From contig NZ_CP117879.1 of the NCBI RefSeq assembly GCF_028736155.1, positions 4,960,001 through 5,024,000 of the forward strand: DNA of 64,000 nt, given 5' to 3'. Of the stretch, positions 32,549 to 41,715 are shown one piece after another. Positions within the stretch are counted from its first letter, which is position 1. The number at the start of each line of letters is the position of its first letter. This DNA comes from Flavobacterium sp. KACC 22763 (GTDB lineage: Bacteria; Bacteroidota; Bacteroidia; Flavobacteriales; Flavobacteriaceae). A program made the translations under genes and the position numbers. Under the pieces are notes generated by a model. The model did no database searches. It worked only from the letters and a program-made list of their open reading frames with translations, and had not been told where the DNA came from.

Positions 32549-33293
32549 AATGGTATCCAATTAATGTTGATGTTGAACTCAAATATTTTTCTATGTAGAT
32601 TTTTGCATTTTTGCAAGCTACTTCCATAGTTTGATTTAGTGCTAAATTGGAAGCGATTGCCGAAGAAAGGACACAGCCAGAACCATGTTTTTCGTGGCAG
32701 TTTTTTTCCGTTGGGAATAAATCAAGAATTTTATTTTTTAAAAACAATTGATCTTTTCCGATTTCATTTGAATTATGTCCGCCTTTGAGTAGAATTGCGG
32801 TCGAAATTTCATTCTCAATCCAAAGATGATCTTTTATGAAACCAGGAAGTAATTGTTCGATTTCTATATAATTGGGTGTAATCAAATTGATTTTTGACAA
32901 GATTTGAAATAAATCTGAACGATCTTCAATATTTAGAAAATCAAATTCTGTTGTCGATTTTAAAACTGGATCCCAGACAATTTTTGTATCAGGAGAAATT
33001 AATTTTATCGTCGAAAGAATCCGATTTAAATAAGAAAGAGAAGGCACAATTCCGATTTTAACAGCACTGATTGTATAGCTTTGAAATAAGACTTCAATAG
33101 ATCGTATCACAAAATTGATATTGATCCATTCAATCTTGTGAAATTCATTTTCTGTCTGAATGGTATTAGCTGTCGAAATAGCAAAGCCAGAAACTTTATG
33201 CTGTTCAAATGTTTTGATATCAGCCAAAATTCCAGCGCCACCAGACGGATCTAAACCTGCGATTGTGAGTACGAATGGACGATTTTCTGACAT
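32541..33293 (-). CDS. thiD: Hydroxymethylpyrimidine/phosphomethylpyrimidine kinase ThiD
   Basis: Phosphorylates HMP twice to the diphosphate used by ThiE. 250-aa ribokinase-like fold with TIAGLDPSGGAGILADIKTFEQHKV (conserved block), KIVWDPVLKST, LITPNYIEIEQLLPG, LLKGGH and the catalytic GSGCVLSSAIA. ATG at 33293 overlaps the upstream ThiE-like gene by 43 bp, and the end overlaps thiE by 8 bp, so the three are tightly coupled. Confidence 0.95.
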   Translation of the reverse strand: MSENRPFVLTIAGLDPSGGAGILADIKTFEQHKVSGFAISTANTIQTENEFHKIEWININFVIRSIEVLFQSYTISAVKIGIVPSLSYLNRILSTIKLISPDTKIVWDPVLKSTTEFDFLNIEDRSDLFQILSKINLITPNYIEIEQLLPGFIKDHLWIENEISTAILLKGGHNSNEIGKDQLFLKNKILDLFPTEKNCHEKHGSGCVLSSAIASNLALNQTMEVACKNAKIYIEKYLSSTSTLIGYHYV

Positions 33294-33862
33294 AATTTAA
33301 ATTGTTTTAACGGATTCTCATGGTTCCAAATACTTCCTAAAAGCGCAACATCATCAAAACCATTTTCAAGTGTTTTTTGAATGTTTTCAATATCAATTCC
33401 GCCTAAAGCAATCACTTTTGTTTTACTGTTTGTTTTTGATTTTAAAGCTTCAAATAGATTGATTTTTGGATGGTAATTTTCCTTCGAAATACTTTTAAAA
33501 ACAGGACTTAAGAATGCGTAATCAAAATCATTTTCTAACGAATTAAAATCTTCGATCGAATGTGTCGATGTTGATTTAGATCTACAAGGTTTTGAAAACC
33601 TTGCAGGATCATTAAGATTGCTTTTTCTCTCTTTTTCAGAAAAATGAAATCGGTCAATGCCAAAATCTTCGGCTAAATGATGATGATTGTGCAAAACCAG
33701 TTTATTTCGAAATTCTAATTTTATCTGATTAAGAAACTGTGCCATTTCTAATTCTGAAAAATCAGGTTTGCGAATATGAAGCAAAGACAATCCTTCCTCC
33801 AATAAAGAATGAAGAATATCTATTTCATCTTCAACAGTAAAAGGATTTGTAATCACAATCAT
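33251..33862 (-). CDS. ThiE/TenI-like protein with an in-frame palindrome insertion
   Basis: 203 aa of the thiamine-phosphate-synthase-like barrel (LLHIRKPDFSELEMAQFL, LVLHNHHHLAEDFGIDRFHFSEKER, STSTHSIEDFN, YAFLSPVFKSISKENY, KVIALGGIDIENI). It is shorter and more divergent than the neighbouring ThiE and may be a TenI-like thiazole tautomerase or a second synthase. Between SEKERKSN and KSTSTHS there are about 11 extra residues (DPARFSKPCRS) encoded by a 32-bp palindrome. The barrel loop seems to tolerate it because the frame stays open. It follows thiC. Confidence 0.88.
   Translation of the reverse strand: MIVITNPFTVEDEIDILHSLLEEGLSLLHIRKPDFSELEMAQFLNQIKLEFRNKLVLHNHHHLAEDFGIDRFHFSEKERKSNLNDPARFSKPCRSKSTSTHSIEDFNSLENDFDYAFLSPVFKSISKENYHPKINLFEALKSKTNSKTKVIALGGIDIENIQKTLENGFDDVALLGSIWNHENPLKQFKLCQKIVHSYSQSQV
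33579..33610. repeat. Palindromic element inserted in frame inside a coding region
   Basis: CAAGGTTTT-G-AAAACCTTG (33585-33603) has perfect 9-bp arms, with GATC at both outer ends. It encodes DPARFSKPCRS on the minus strand. Its core resembles the ahcY terminator palindrome at 11816-11848. Confidence 0.75.
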
Positions 33863-33884
33863 TTTTTGAGAGTATTAAGTATTA

Positions 33885-33954
33885 AGTATTAAGATGAAAG
33901 AATTAAGAGATCTTCTATTTAAATCTTAATACTTAATTCTTCCATCTTAATACT
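33885..33954. repeat. TTAAGTATT word inverted repeat between thiC and the ThiE-like gene
   Basis: Arms 33885-33907 and 33932-33954 pair at 22 of 23 positions, and extra AGTATTAAGT words lie at 33871-33886. It begins 4 bp after the thiC stop inside the operon and could trim or stabilise the thiC message. Confidence 0.75.
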
Positions 33955-33958
33955 CACG

Positions 33959-35800
<1,842 letters not shown>

Positions 35801-35818
35801 TTATATGTTATGAGTTGC

Positions 35819-35846
35819 TGTAGAGACGCACTGCAGTGCGTCTACA
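35819..35846. repeat. 28-bp palindromic repeat, copy 1
   Basis: TGTAGAGACGCACTGC continues to AGTGCGTCTACA, a near-perfect palindrome with a PstI-like CTGCAG centre. It is identical over all 28 bases to 52272-52299. It lies between thiS and thiC. Confidence 0.9.
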
Positions 35847-35869
35847 TCCAGTATATAATTGGAATTTGG

Positions 35870-35887
35870 TCCCGATAGCTATCGGGA
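35870..35887. repeat. Perfect 18-bp palindrome TCCCGATAGCTATCGGGA
   Basis: Perfect dyad in the thiS-thiC gap. A 16/18 relative lies at 11875-11892, between the ahcY terminator and the ahcY stop. Confidence 0.8.
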
Positions 35888-35906
35888 TTATATTGGATTT
35901 TAAAAA

Positions 35907-36113
35907 TTATCCTCCTTGGGTAGCAGAAATAATTAAAATTTCGTCGGTTTCTTGTACGAAGAATTCGTTCCAATTGAGTTTTGGAACAACAGTATTGTTA
36001 ACAGCAACGGCGATTCCGTTTTGTTTGTTCGGAATTTCGAGATCGAGCAATGATTGAACGCTTAGCGATTCAGCATTGAATTGTTTGGTTTGTTGATTGA
36101 TTTTTAGTTCCAT
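35907..36113 (-). CDS. thiS: Sulphur carrier protein ThiS
   Basis: 68-aa ubiquitin-like sulphur carrier. It ends in the required Gly-Gly (ISATQGG), which is adenylated by ThiF and then thiocarboxylated. The frame runs further upstream to a TTG, but that stretch is riboswitch leader. MELKINQQTKQF from ATG 36113 matches ThiS. The ATG itself lies in a stem (AGGAATGG pairing with CCATTCCT) that probably carries the riboswitch control. First gene of the operon. Confidence 0.95.
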   Translation of the reverse strand: MELKINQQTKQFNAESLSVQSLLDLEIPNKQNGIAVAVNNTVVPKLNWNEFFVQETDEILIISATQGG

Positions 36114-36154
36114 TCCTCTTTTGAGTTTAGTGTATAGATACACCTTAGGAATGG
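36110..36154 (-). promoter_or_regulatory. Start-codon-sequestering stem of the thiS leader
   Basis: On the minus strand CCATTCCT (36154-36147) is exactly complementary to AGGAATGG (36117-36110), which contains the thiS ATG. A small hairpin GTGTA-TCTA-TACAC lies in the loop. This fits a translational expression platform. Confidence 0.6.
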
Positions 36155-36192
36155 CTACAATGACGCATAGAAATGCATTCAAGAAGTCATCT

Positions 36193-36275
36193 TACTTTTC
36201 CCTACGCTAGTATGAACTAGATCAGGTTCAGAGGGTAAAATCTCAGCCTGCGCGATGCAGACACCCCTAAAGTGT
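36193..36275 (-). promoter_or_regulatory. TPP riboswitch of the thiamine biosynthesis operon
   Basis: Minus-strand core: GGGGTG, GCTGAGA, ACCC, CTGAACCTGATC, GTAGGGAA, with outer stem ACTTT/AAAGT. It precedes thiS by about 80 nt. A TATATTTG -7 box at 36280-36287 sits just upstream. Confidence 0.96.
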
Positions 36276-36279
36276 GAAG

Positions 36280-36287
36280 CAAATATA
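36280..36287 (-). promoter_or_regulatory. -7 box of the thi operon promoter
   Basis: TATATTTG on the minus strand, an exact TAnnTTTG match placed so that transcription would begin at the riboswitch. No -33 TTTG is seen at the usual distance. Confidence 0.6.
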
Positions 36288-36300
36288 TGTAATTTTTTTA

Positions 36301-36378
36301 AGTTTTCAGTCACAGTCTCAGTTTTCAGTTTTTAAAACTAAGAAAAGTCACTGAAAAATGAGACTGTGACTGAAAACT
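36301..36378. repeat. Perfect 20-bp-arm inverted repeat (CAGTCTCA / TTTTCAGT words)
   Basis: Arms 36301-36320 and 36359-36378 are exactly complementary; the loop carries more of the same words. The second arm reaches into the tag stop codon (36377-36379). Confidence 0.88.
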
Positions 36379-36937
36379 ATTTAGCTCTAGTAAAGCAATC
36401 TTCTACATGATCATTGACCATTCCGGTTGCTTGCATGTGAGCGTAAATAACGGTTGAACCAACAAACTTGAAACCGCGTTTTTTTAAATCTTTGCTGATC
36501 GCATCAGAAATTGGAGTAGTTGCCGGGACATCTTTCAAAGTTTTTGGATTGTTATCAATTGGTTTGCCGCCAGTAAATTTCCAGATATAATCAGAGAAAG
36601 TTCCAAATTCATCTTGAACTTTCATAAAGGCCTGAGCGTTTGTAACGGCAGATTTAATTTTGAGTTGATTACGAATGATTCGTGTATTCTGCATTAATTC
36701 TTCGATTTTATCTTCAGAATAATTAGCAATTTTTTTATAATCAAAATTGTCAAAAGCAGTTTTGAAGTTTTCCCTTTTATTTAAAATAGTAATCCAGCTT
36801 AGTCCAGCCTGAAAAGTTTCTAGAATTAAAAACTCAAAAATAGTTGGGTCGTCATAAATAGGAGTTCCCCATTCTTCGTCATGATATTTTTTATACAAAT
36901 CGCTGGCAGAACACCAGCCACATCTTATTGGTTCCAT
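36377..36937 (-). CDS. tag: DNA-3-methyladenine glycosylase I
   Basis: Excises 3-methyladenine from DNA. 186 aa of the Tag type: RCGWCSASDLYKKYHDEEWGTP at the N-terminus (split motif, includes a zinc cysteine), FEFLILETFQAGLSWITIL with the catalytic region, and a C-terminal MVNDHVEDCF. It is another alkylation-repair enzyme but lies 30 kb from the AlkB/Ada cluster. The lipoprotein gene ends 15 bp upstream on the same strand. Its stop codon overlaps a perfect word-type hairpin. Confidence 0.95.
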   Translation of the reverse strand: MEPIRCGWCSASDLYKKYHDEEWGTPIYDDPTIFEFLILETFQAGLSWITILNKRENFKTAFDNFDYKKIANYSEDKIEELMQNTRIIRNQLKIKSAVTNAQAFMKVQDEFGTFSDYIWKFTGGKPIDNNPKTLKDVPATTPISDAISKDLKKRGFKFVGSTVIYAHMQATGMVNDHVEDCFTRAK

Positions 36938-36952
36938 TTTTTAATTCTAATT

Positions 36953-37630
36953 TTATCTTCCAATCTGCCAGCTATATCCTTTTACAGTTGGAATGTAAGC
37001 TGAGCGTCCAATTATAATTAAATTAGTGTAGATTTTTCTGTTGTATTTAATGCCGATAGCATTGCCCGACATGTACATTTTATTTGCTTTGAATTTTACT
37101 TTCATTTTGCCATCTTCAAGTTCAGCATCTGATACTTTTTCAACAAGCCAAGTTGATTTCCATTTAACAGACAACTCATTTTCAGCCGTTTTAGTGACGC
37201 TTTTAACTAGTTTAACAGCTTCCTCAGGAATTTCAAAGTTTTGCGTCAGCTCTTTTTGTGTCATTGTTTGGCCCATTTTACAATTATCGAGGATCTTTCG
37301 AATATTAATAAAGTTTAGCAATTTGTCATTTGCTTCTTTTTTAATATCAATATTTGCATTTTGAGTTTTGTTTTCAAGATCAGGAGCTGGAGTTATCGCA
37401 ATGGCATTTTTTACAGCGAAAGCTTTTTGATTTACAGCGGTTTTTTCTATTCCAAATTCTTTAGAGGTCTTAATGTTTTTTGATGAAATTTTCACACCTT
37501 TTTTGACAGGAGCTGGCGTTAACTTGTTAACAGGTTGAATGGCTTCTTTAGGCTGTTTTTTTTCGTCATTGCCACAGCTTAAAAAGAAATAGGTAACAGA
37601 GAATAAAATAAACAAGTAATTTTTTTTCAT
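36953..37630 (-). CDS. Lipoprotein of unknown function
   Basis: 225 aa with a clear lipoprotein signal (MKKNYLFILFSVTYFFLSCG). A Lys/Pro-rich spacer follows, then two folded-looking parts: a helical piece containing KILDNCKMGQTMTQKELTQNF and a beta-rich C-terminus (MKVKFKANKMYMSGNAIGIKYNRKIY). I recognise no family. It lies 15 bp before tag and 22 bp after the transporter gene on the same strand, so all three may share a message. Confidence 0.75.
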   Translation of the reverse strand: MKKNYLFILFSVTYFFLSCGNDEKKQPKEAIQPVNKLTPAPVKKGVKISSKNIKTSKEFGIEKTAVNQKAFAVKNAIAITPAPDLENKTQNANIDIKKEANDKLLNFINIRKILDNCKMGQTMTQKELTQNFEIPEEAVKLVKSVTKTAENELSVKWKSTWLVEKVSDAELEDGKMKVKFKANKMYMSGNAIGIKYNRKIYTNLIIIGRSAYIPTVKGYSWQIGR

Positions 37631-37652
37631 GACCTAAATATGTTTTTATTTT

Positions 37653-38315
37653 TTATCCTTTATGTGCAGGATCTTCGTCCAAATATTTCTTAATCAGATG
37701 ATGCCCCAGATAAATTGCTGGAGTTAATAAAATAGCAATTGCTAACTTAAAAGTATATCCTATCATTCCTGAAGATATAAAAGTGTCAAAATCAATTTTT
37801 CCAGGAAGCCAAAATGCAATTCCTAAAACAATGAATGAATCAAATAATTGCGAAATTACAGTAGAACCTGTGGTTCTTAGCCATATTTTTTTCTCGCCGG
37901 TTCTGTTTTTAAAGAACCAAAATATCCATACATCAATAAGCTGCGATGCCATGAAAGCTATTAAGCTTCCAATAATAATCCACATACTTTGTCCAAAAAC
38001 AGCTTCAAACTGACTGTCATTTACTGGGCTAATTCCTTTTGCGGCGGGAATAACAATTGCCATAAAAAGTATCAAAAAAGCATAAGCAATCAGACATGCA
38101 GTTATAAAAGAAAGTTTTTTTACACCTTTTTCACCAAAATATTCATTAATCAAATCGGTAGTTAGGAATACAATTGGCCAAGGCAAAATTCCTATACTCA
38201 TTACAAAAGGGCCAATTTGAATTAGCTTTCCTCCAATTAACTCAGCCACAACGGCATTGGTAATAAATATTCCTGCTAAAATTACAAAAACAATTTCTTT
38301 TCTGGTTTTAAACAT
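37653..38315 (-). CDS. VUT family transporter (probable queuosine precursor, YhhQ-like)
   Basis: 220-aa inner-membrane protein with about six helices. Family landmarks are ITNAVVAELIGGKLI, the cytoplasmic loop PIVFLTTDLINEYFGEKGVKKL, and the C-terminal QLFDSFIVLGIAFW...GYTFKLAIAILLTPAIYLGHHL. YhhQ imports 7-cyano- or 7-aminomethyl-7-deazaguanine. No queuosine gene or preQ1 riboswitch is visible nearby, so substrate is inferred from family. The frame starts at TTG 38339; ATG 38315 is preferred. Confidence 0.9.
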   Translation of the reverse strand: MFKTRKEIVFVILAGIFITNAVVAELIGGKLIQIGPFVMSIGILPWPIVFLTTDLINEYFGEKGVKKLSFITACLIAYAFLILFMAIVIPAAKGISPVNDSQFEAVFGQSMWIIIGSLIAFMASQLIDVWIFWFFKNRTGEKKIWLRTTGSTVISQLFDSFIVLGIAFWLPGKIDFDTFISSGMIGYTFKLAIAILLTPAIYLGHHLIKKYLDEDPAHKG

Positions 38316-38488
38316 GTTATTTTTAAATTGGTATTTCAAAAATAAACTATTTCTTTTTAAATCTTAGAAGCAGATTAATTTTTATAATCTGTTGGCGTAT
38401 GAAGTTTGCTTTCGATTGGTTAATTTTGAGATTCTGTTGCTCTTTTTTCTGATCGAAATTTTGCACAGAATTAATTAATGTATTTGTT

Positions 38489-40552
38489 ATGAAAACACCG
38501 ATAGAGTTAGATAATTCATTGCTAAAAGATTGGTCTGGTCCTTATGGAGGCATTCCAGATTTTACGGCATATAAAATTTTAGATTTTAAGCCCACAATAG
38601 AATTTGCGATCAAAGAAAAATTGGAAGAGATTGATGCAATTGCCAATAATCCACAAAAACCTACATTTGAAAATACCATCGAAGCTTTAGAGCTTTCAGG
38701 GGCAAAATTAGATCGAATTCATGCGGTTTATGGTATTTATAGATCTAATTTAAGTACTCCAGAATTTAATATTATTGATACAGAAATGTCGCCAAAATTG
38801 GCAGAGATCAATGACAAACTGTATCAAAATAACAAACTGTTTTCTAGAATTGAAGCCTTGTATAAATCGGATGAAAAGAAGGATTTAACTAAGGAGCAAC
38901 AACGTTTGCTATGGCTTTATTATACTGATTTTGTTAGGGAAGGAGCAGAGTTAAACGAACAGGGTAAAGATAAAGTGGCTAAGATCAATCAGGAATTGGC
39001 AACGCTTTTTACCGCTTTTAGTCAAAAGTTATTGGCAGAAGAAAACGATCAGTATATAGAGTTAGAGGCAGTGGCTGATTTTGACGGTTTGCCTGAGGAA
39101 TTTAAGAATGCAGCAATTGCAGAAGCGAAAGAAAGAAATTTAAATGTTTTAGGATGTATTGGAAACACAAGATCTTCAATTGAACCTTTTTTGACTTTTT
39201 CAAACAGAAGGAATTTAAGGGAAAAAGCTTTTGGTATTTTCGTAAAGCGAGGCGATAATAAGAACGAAAATGATACAAATGAAACTCTTGTGTCTATATT
39301 AAAATTAAGAGCAGAAAAAGCAAAGATTTTAGGTTTTAGAAACTTTGCTGAGTGGAGTTTGTCTAACAAGATGGCTAAAGATCCGCAAAAGACGCTCGAT
39401 TTGATGCATTCTGTATGGAAACCTGCGGTAGAAAAAGTAAAAAATGATGTTGCGGCTATGCAAGAAATGGTAGATCGAGAAGGCGATAACTTTAAAATTC
39501 AGCCTTGGGATTACCGCTATTATGCAGAAAAAGTGCGTAAAGCAAAATACGACTTAGACCAGAATGAAATCAAACAATATTTACAGCTGGAAAATTTACG
39601 CGAAGGAATGTTCTGGACAGCAGGAGAATTGTTTGATTTAGGTTTTAAGCAATTATTTGATGTTCCGGTTTATCATCCAGATGTTCGCGTTTGGGAAGTG
39701 AATAATAAAAATACAGGAGAGCCAATTGGCTTATGGTATTTTGATCCTTATGCTCGTGCAGGAAAACGTTCGGGAGCGTGGATGAATTCGCATAGAGACC
39801 AGCAGAAAATAAAAGGTAACGTGCTTCCTATTGTGTCAAACAATTGCAATTTCATAAAAGGAAATAGCGATGAACCTGTTTTAATTTCGTGGGATGATGC
39901 GACAACTTTGTTTCATGAATTTGGTCATGCACTTCATGGATTGTGTTCTAACGTTACTTATCCAAGTCTTTCTGGGACTTCGGTTGCGAGAGATTATGTA
40001 GAGTTTCCTTCTCAGTTATTAGAGCATTGGTTAGCGACTCCGGAGGTTCTGAATAAATTTGCGCTTCATTATAAAACAAATGAGCCTCTCTCTCAATCAT
40101 TGGTGGAAAGAATTGGAAGAGCGGCTAATTTTAATGAAGGTTTTGCAACAGTTGAGACTATTTCAAGTTCGTTTGTAGATATGGAGCTGCATTTAACAAC
40201 CGAAACAGTCGATCCGCATGCATTTGAGAAGAAAATCTTAAGTGAAATTAATATGCCGTCTGAAATCGTAATGCGACACAGGATTCCGCAGTTTGCCCAT
40301 ATTTTTTCGAGTGATGGATATGCTGCAGGTTATTACAGCTATTTATGGGCGGATGTTATTAATGCAGATGCGTATGAGGCATTTTTGCAAGGAAATGGTC
40401 CTTTTGATAAAGTAATTTCTAAGCGTCTTTATGAAACTGTTTTAAGCGTTGGGAATACGATTGATAATGAAGAGATGTATGAGAATTTTAGAGGCCATGC
40501 ACCACAATCTGATGCATTGATGAGAGCGAGAAATTTTCCAGTTGAAAGCTAA
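38489..40552 (+). CDS. M3 family metallopeptidase (peptidyl-dipeptidase Dcp / oligopeptidase A type)
   Basis: 687-aa thimet-like zinc peptidase. The metal motif HEFGHALHG is near residue 475, with the third ligand region FNEGFATVETISSSFVDMEL ~80 residues later. The substrate-binding DGYAAGYYSYLWADV is also present. There is no signal peptide at the chosen ATG, so a cytoplasmic role in degrading short peptides is expected. Dcp and OpdA branches cannot be separated by eye. It is transcribed alone and ends at a bidirectional terminator. Confidence 0.92.
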   Translation: MKTPIELDNSLLKDWSGPYGGIPDFTAYKILDFKPTIEFAIKEKLEEIDAIANNPQKPTFENTIEALELSGAKLDRIHAVYGIYRSNLSTPEFNIIDTEMSPKLAEINDKLYQNNKLFSRIEALYKSDEKKDLTKEQQRLLWLYYTDFVREGAELNEQGKDKVAKINQELATLFTAFSQKLLAEENDQYIELEAVADFDGLPEEFKNAAIAEAKERNLNVLGCIGNTRSSIEPFLTFSNRRNLREKAFGIFVKRGDNKNENDTNETLVSILKLRAEKAKILGFRNFAEWSLSNKMAKDPQKTLDLMHSVWKPAVEKVKNDVAAMQEMVDREGDNFKIQPWDYRYYAEKVRKAKYDLDQNEIKQYLQLENLREGMFWTAGELFDLGFKQLFDVPVYHPDVRVWEVNNKNTGEPIGLWYFDPYARAGKRSGAWMNSHRDQQKIKGNVLPIVSNNCNFIKGNSDEPVLISWDDATTLFHEFGHALHGLCSNVTYPSLSGTSVARDYVEFPSQLLEHWLATPEVLNKFALHYKTNEPLSQSLVERIGRAANFNEGFATVETISSSFVDMELHLTTETVDPHAFEKKILSEINMPSEIVMRHRIPQFAHIFSSDGYAAGYYSYLWADVINADAYEAFLQGNGPFDKVISKRLYETVLSVGNTIDNEEMYENFRGHAPQSDALMRARNFPVES

Positions 40553-40557
40553 AAATA

Positions 40558-40591
40558 AAAAAGCCCGAATAAATAAATATTCGGGCTTTTT
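40558..40591. terminator. Bidirectional terminator between the M3 peptidase and tsf
   Basis: AAAAAGCCCGAATA / TATTCGGGCTTTTT, 14-bp stem with a 6-nt loop and T-runs on both strands. Confidence 0.92.
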
Positions 40592-40609
40592 AATATTGAA
40601 AATAATATA

Positions 40610-41572
40610 TTAACCTAAAGTAACTCTTTTGAAACCTGTAATTTCAACATTGAATCCTTTTACGTAATCACCAACTTTTTTACTGTCATCTTTGATGAAG
40701 TTTTGATCTAAAAGAGCTTTCTCTTGATCTAAAGTAGTGTTGTCAGAGATGAAACGTTGAACTTTTCCTGGAAGAATTTTATCCCAAATTTGCTCTGGTT
40801 TACCTTCAGCTTTTAATTCAGCTTTAGCATCTTCTTCAGCTTGTTTGATAACTTCAGGAGTTAATTGAGAGAAAGAGATGTATTTAGGAACATTTTTCAA
40901 AGTTTTTCCTAAACGTTTTGCTTCTTCATTGTCTTTTTCGATTACAGCAATACGAGCAGCAAGTTCAGATTCAACGAAAGCAGGATCAAAATCTTTGTAA
41001 GATAAAGTATCAGCTCCCATAGAAGCAACTTGCATAGAGATGTCTTTTGTTAAAGCTTCAGCGTTAGCAACTGGAGCAGAAATTGCAGTTAAAGCAGCAA
41101 TTTTATTAACGTGAACATAAGATCCAACGTAAGCACCTTCTAAAATTTCGAAACCACCGATTTCGATTTTCTCACCGATAACTCCAGTTTGCTCAATTAA
41201 TTTCTCAGCAACTGTAATTCCGTTGAAATCAGAAGCTAATAATTCTTCTTTAGAAGAGAAGTTGATAGCTCTTTCTACTAAATCTTTAGCTAAAGCAACG
41301 AAAGCTTCATTTTTACCTACGAAGTCAGTTTCGCAGTTTAAAGTGATGATAGCTCCTTTAGTGTTGTCAGCATTGATAAAAGAAACAGCAGCTCCTTCAG
41401 CAGACTCACGGTCAGAACGGTTAGCAGCAACTTTTTGTCCTTTTTCTCTAAGGATTTGGATAGCTTTATCAAAATCTCCTTCAGCTTCAACTAAAGCTTT
41501 TTTACAGTCCATCATTCCGGCACCTGTAGATTGTCTTAATTTATTTACGTCTGCAGCAGTAATTGTTGCCAT
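40610..41572 (-). CDS. tsf: Elongation factor Ts
   Basis: Nucleotide exchange factor for EF-Tu. 320 aa: the N-terminal UBA-like helix pair with VNKLRQSTGAGMMDCKKALVEAEGD (conserved block) and the core motif INCETDFV-like LNCETDFVGKNEAF. A second dimerisation half follows, which makes it longer than the E. coli protein, as is usual in Bacteroidota. ATG at 41572. It follows rpsB in the conserved rpsB-tsf order, separated by a gap holding word-type repeats. Confidence 0.97.
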   Translation of the reverse strand: MATITAADVNKLRQSTGAGMMDCKKALVEAEGDFDKAIQILREKGQKVAANRSDRESAEGAAVSFINADNTKGAIITLNCETDFVGKNEAFVALAKDLVERAINFSSKEELLASDFNGITVAEKLIEQTGVIGEKIEIGGFEILEGAYVGSYVHVNKIAALTAISAPVANAEALTKDISMQVASMGADTLSYKDFDPAFVESELAARIAVIEKDNEEAKRLGKTLKNVPKYISFSQLTPEVIKQAEEDAKAELKAEGKPEQIWDKILPGKVQRFISDNTTLDQEKALLDQNFIKDDSKKVGDYVKGFNVEITGFKRVTLG

Positions 41573-41605
41573 AATATTTTAAGTTTTAATATGTTTTTAA
41601 AAGTA

Positions 41606-41712
41606 AAAAATTCCAGCTTTTAAATCCCAAACTCCAATTTTAATAAATTATCAACATAACGTTTTTAATTTTGTCTTGGATTTTGGAATTTAAAATTTGG
41701 AATTTAAATTTT
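41606..41712. repeat. AAATTCCA-type word repeats between rpsB and tsf
   Basis: AAAATTCCAGC and AAATCCCAAACTCCAATTTT at 41608-41641 face GGATTTTGGAATTT and AAATTTGGAATTT at 41680-41707, allowing an imperfect hairpin directly after the rpsB stop (41716). Confidence 0.55.
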
Positions 41713-41715
41713 GAT

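Noticed and set aside
36114..36182. Extended ThiS N-terminus from a TTG
   Set aside because: This is the riboswitch expression platform, not coding.
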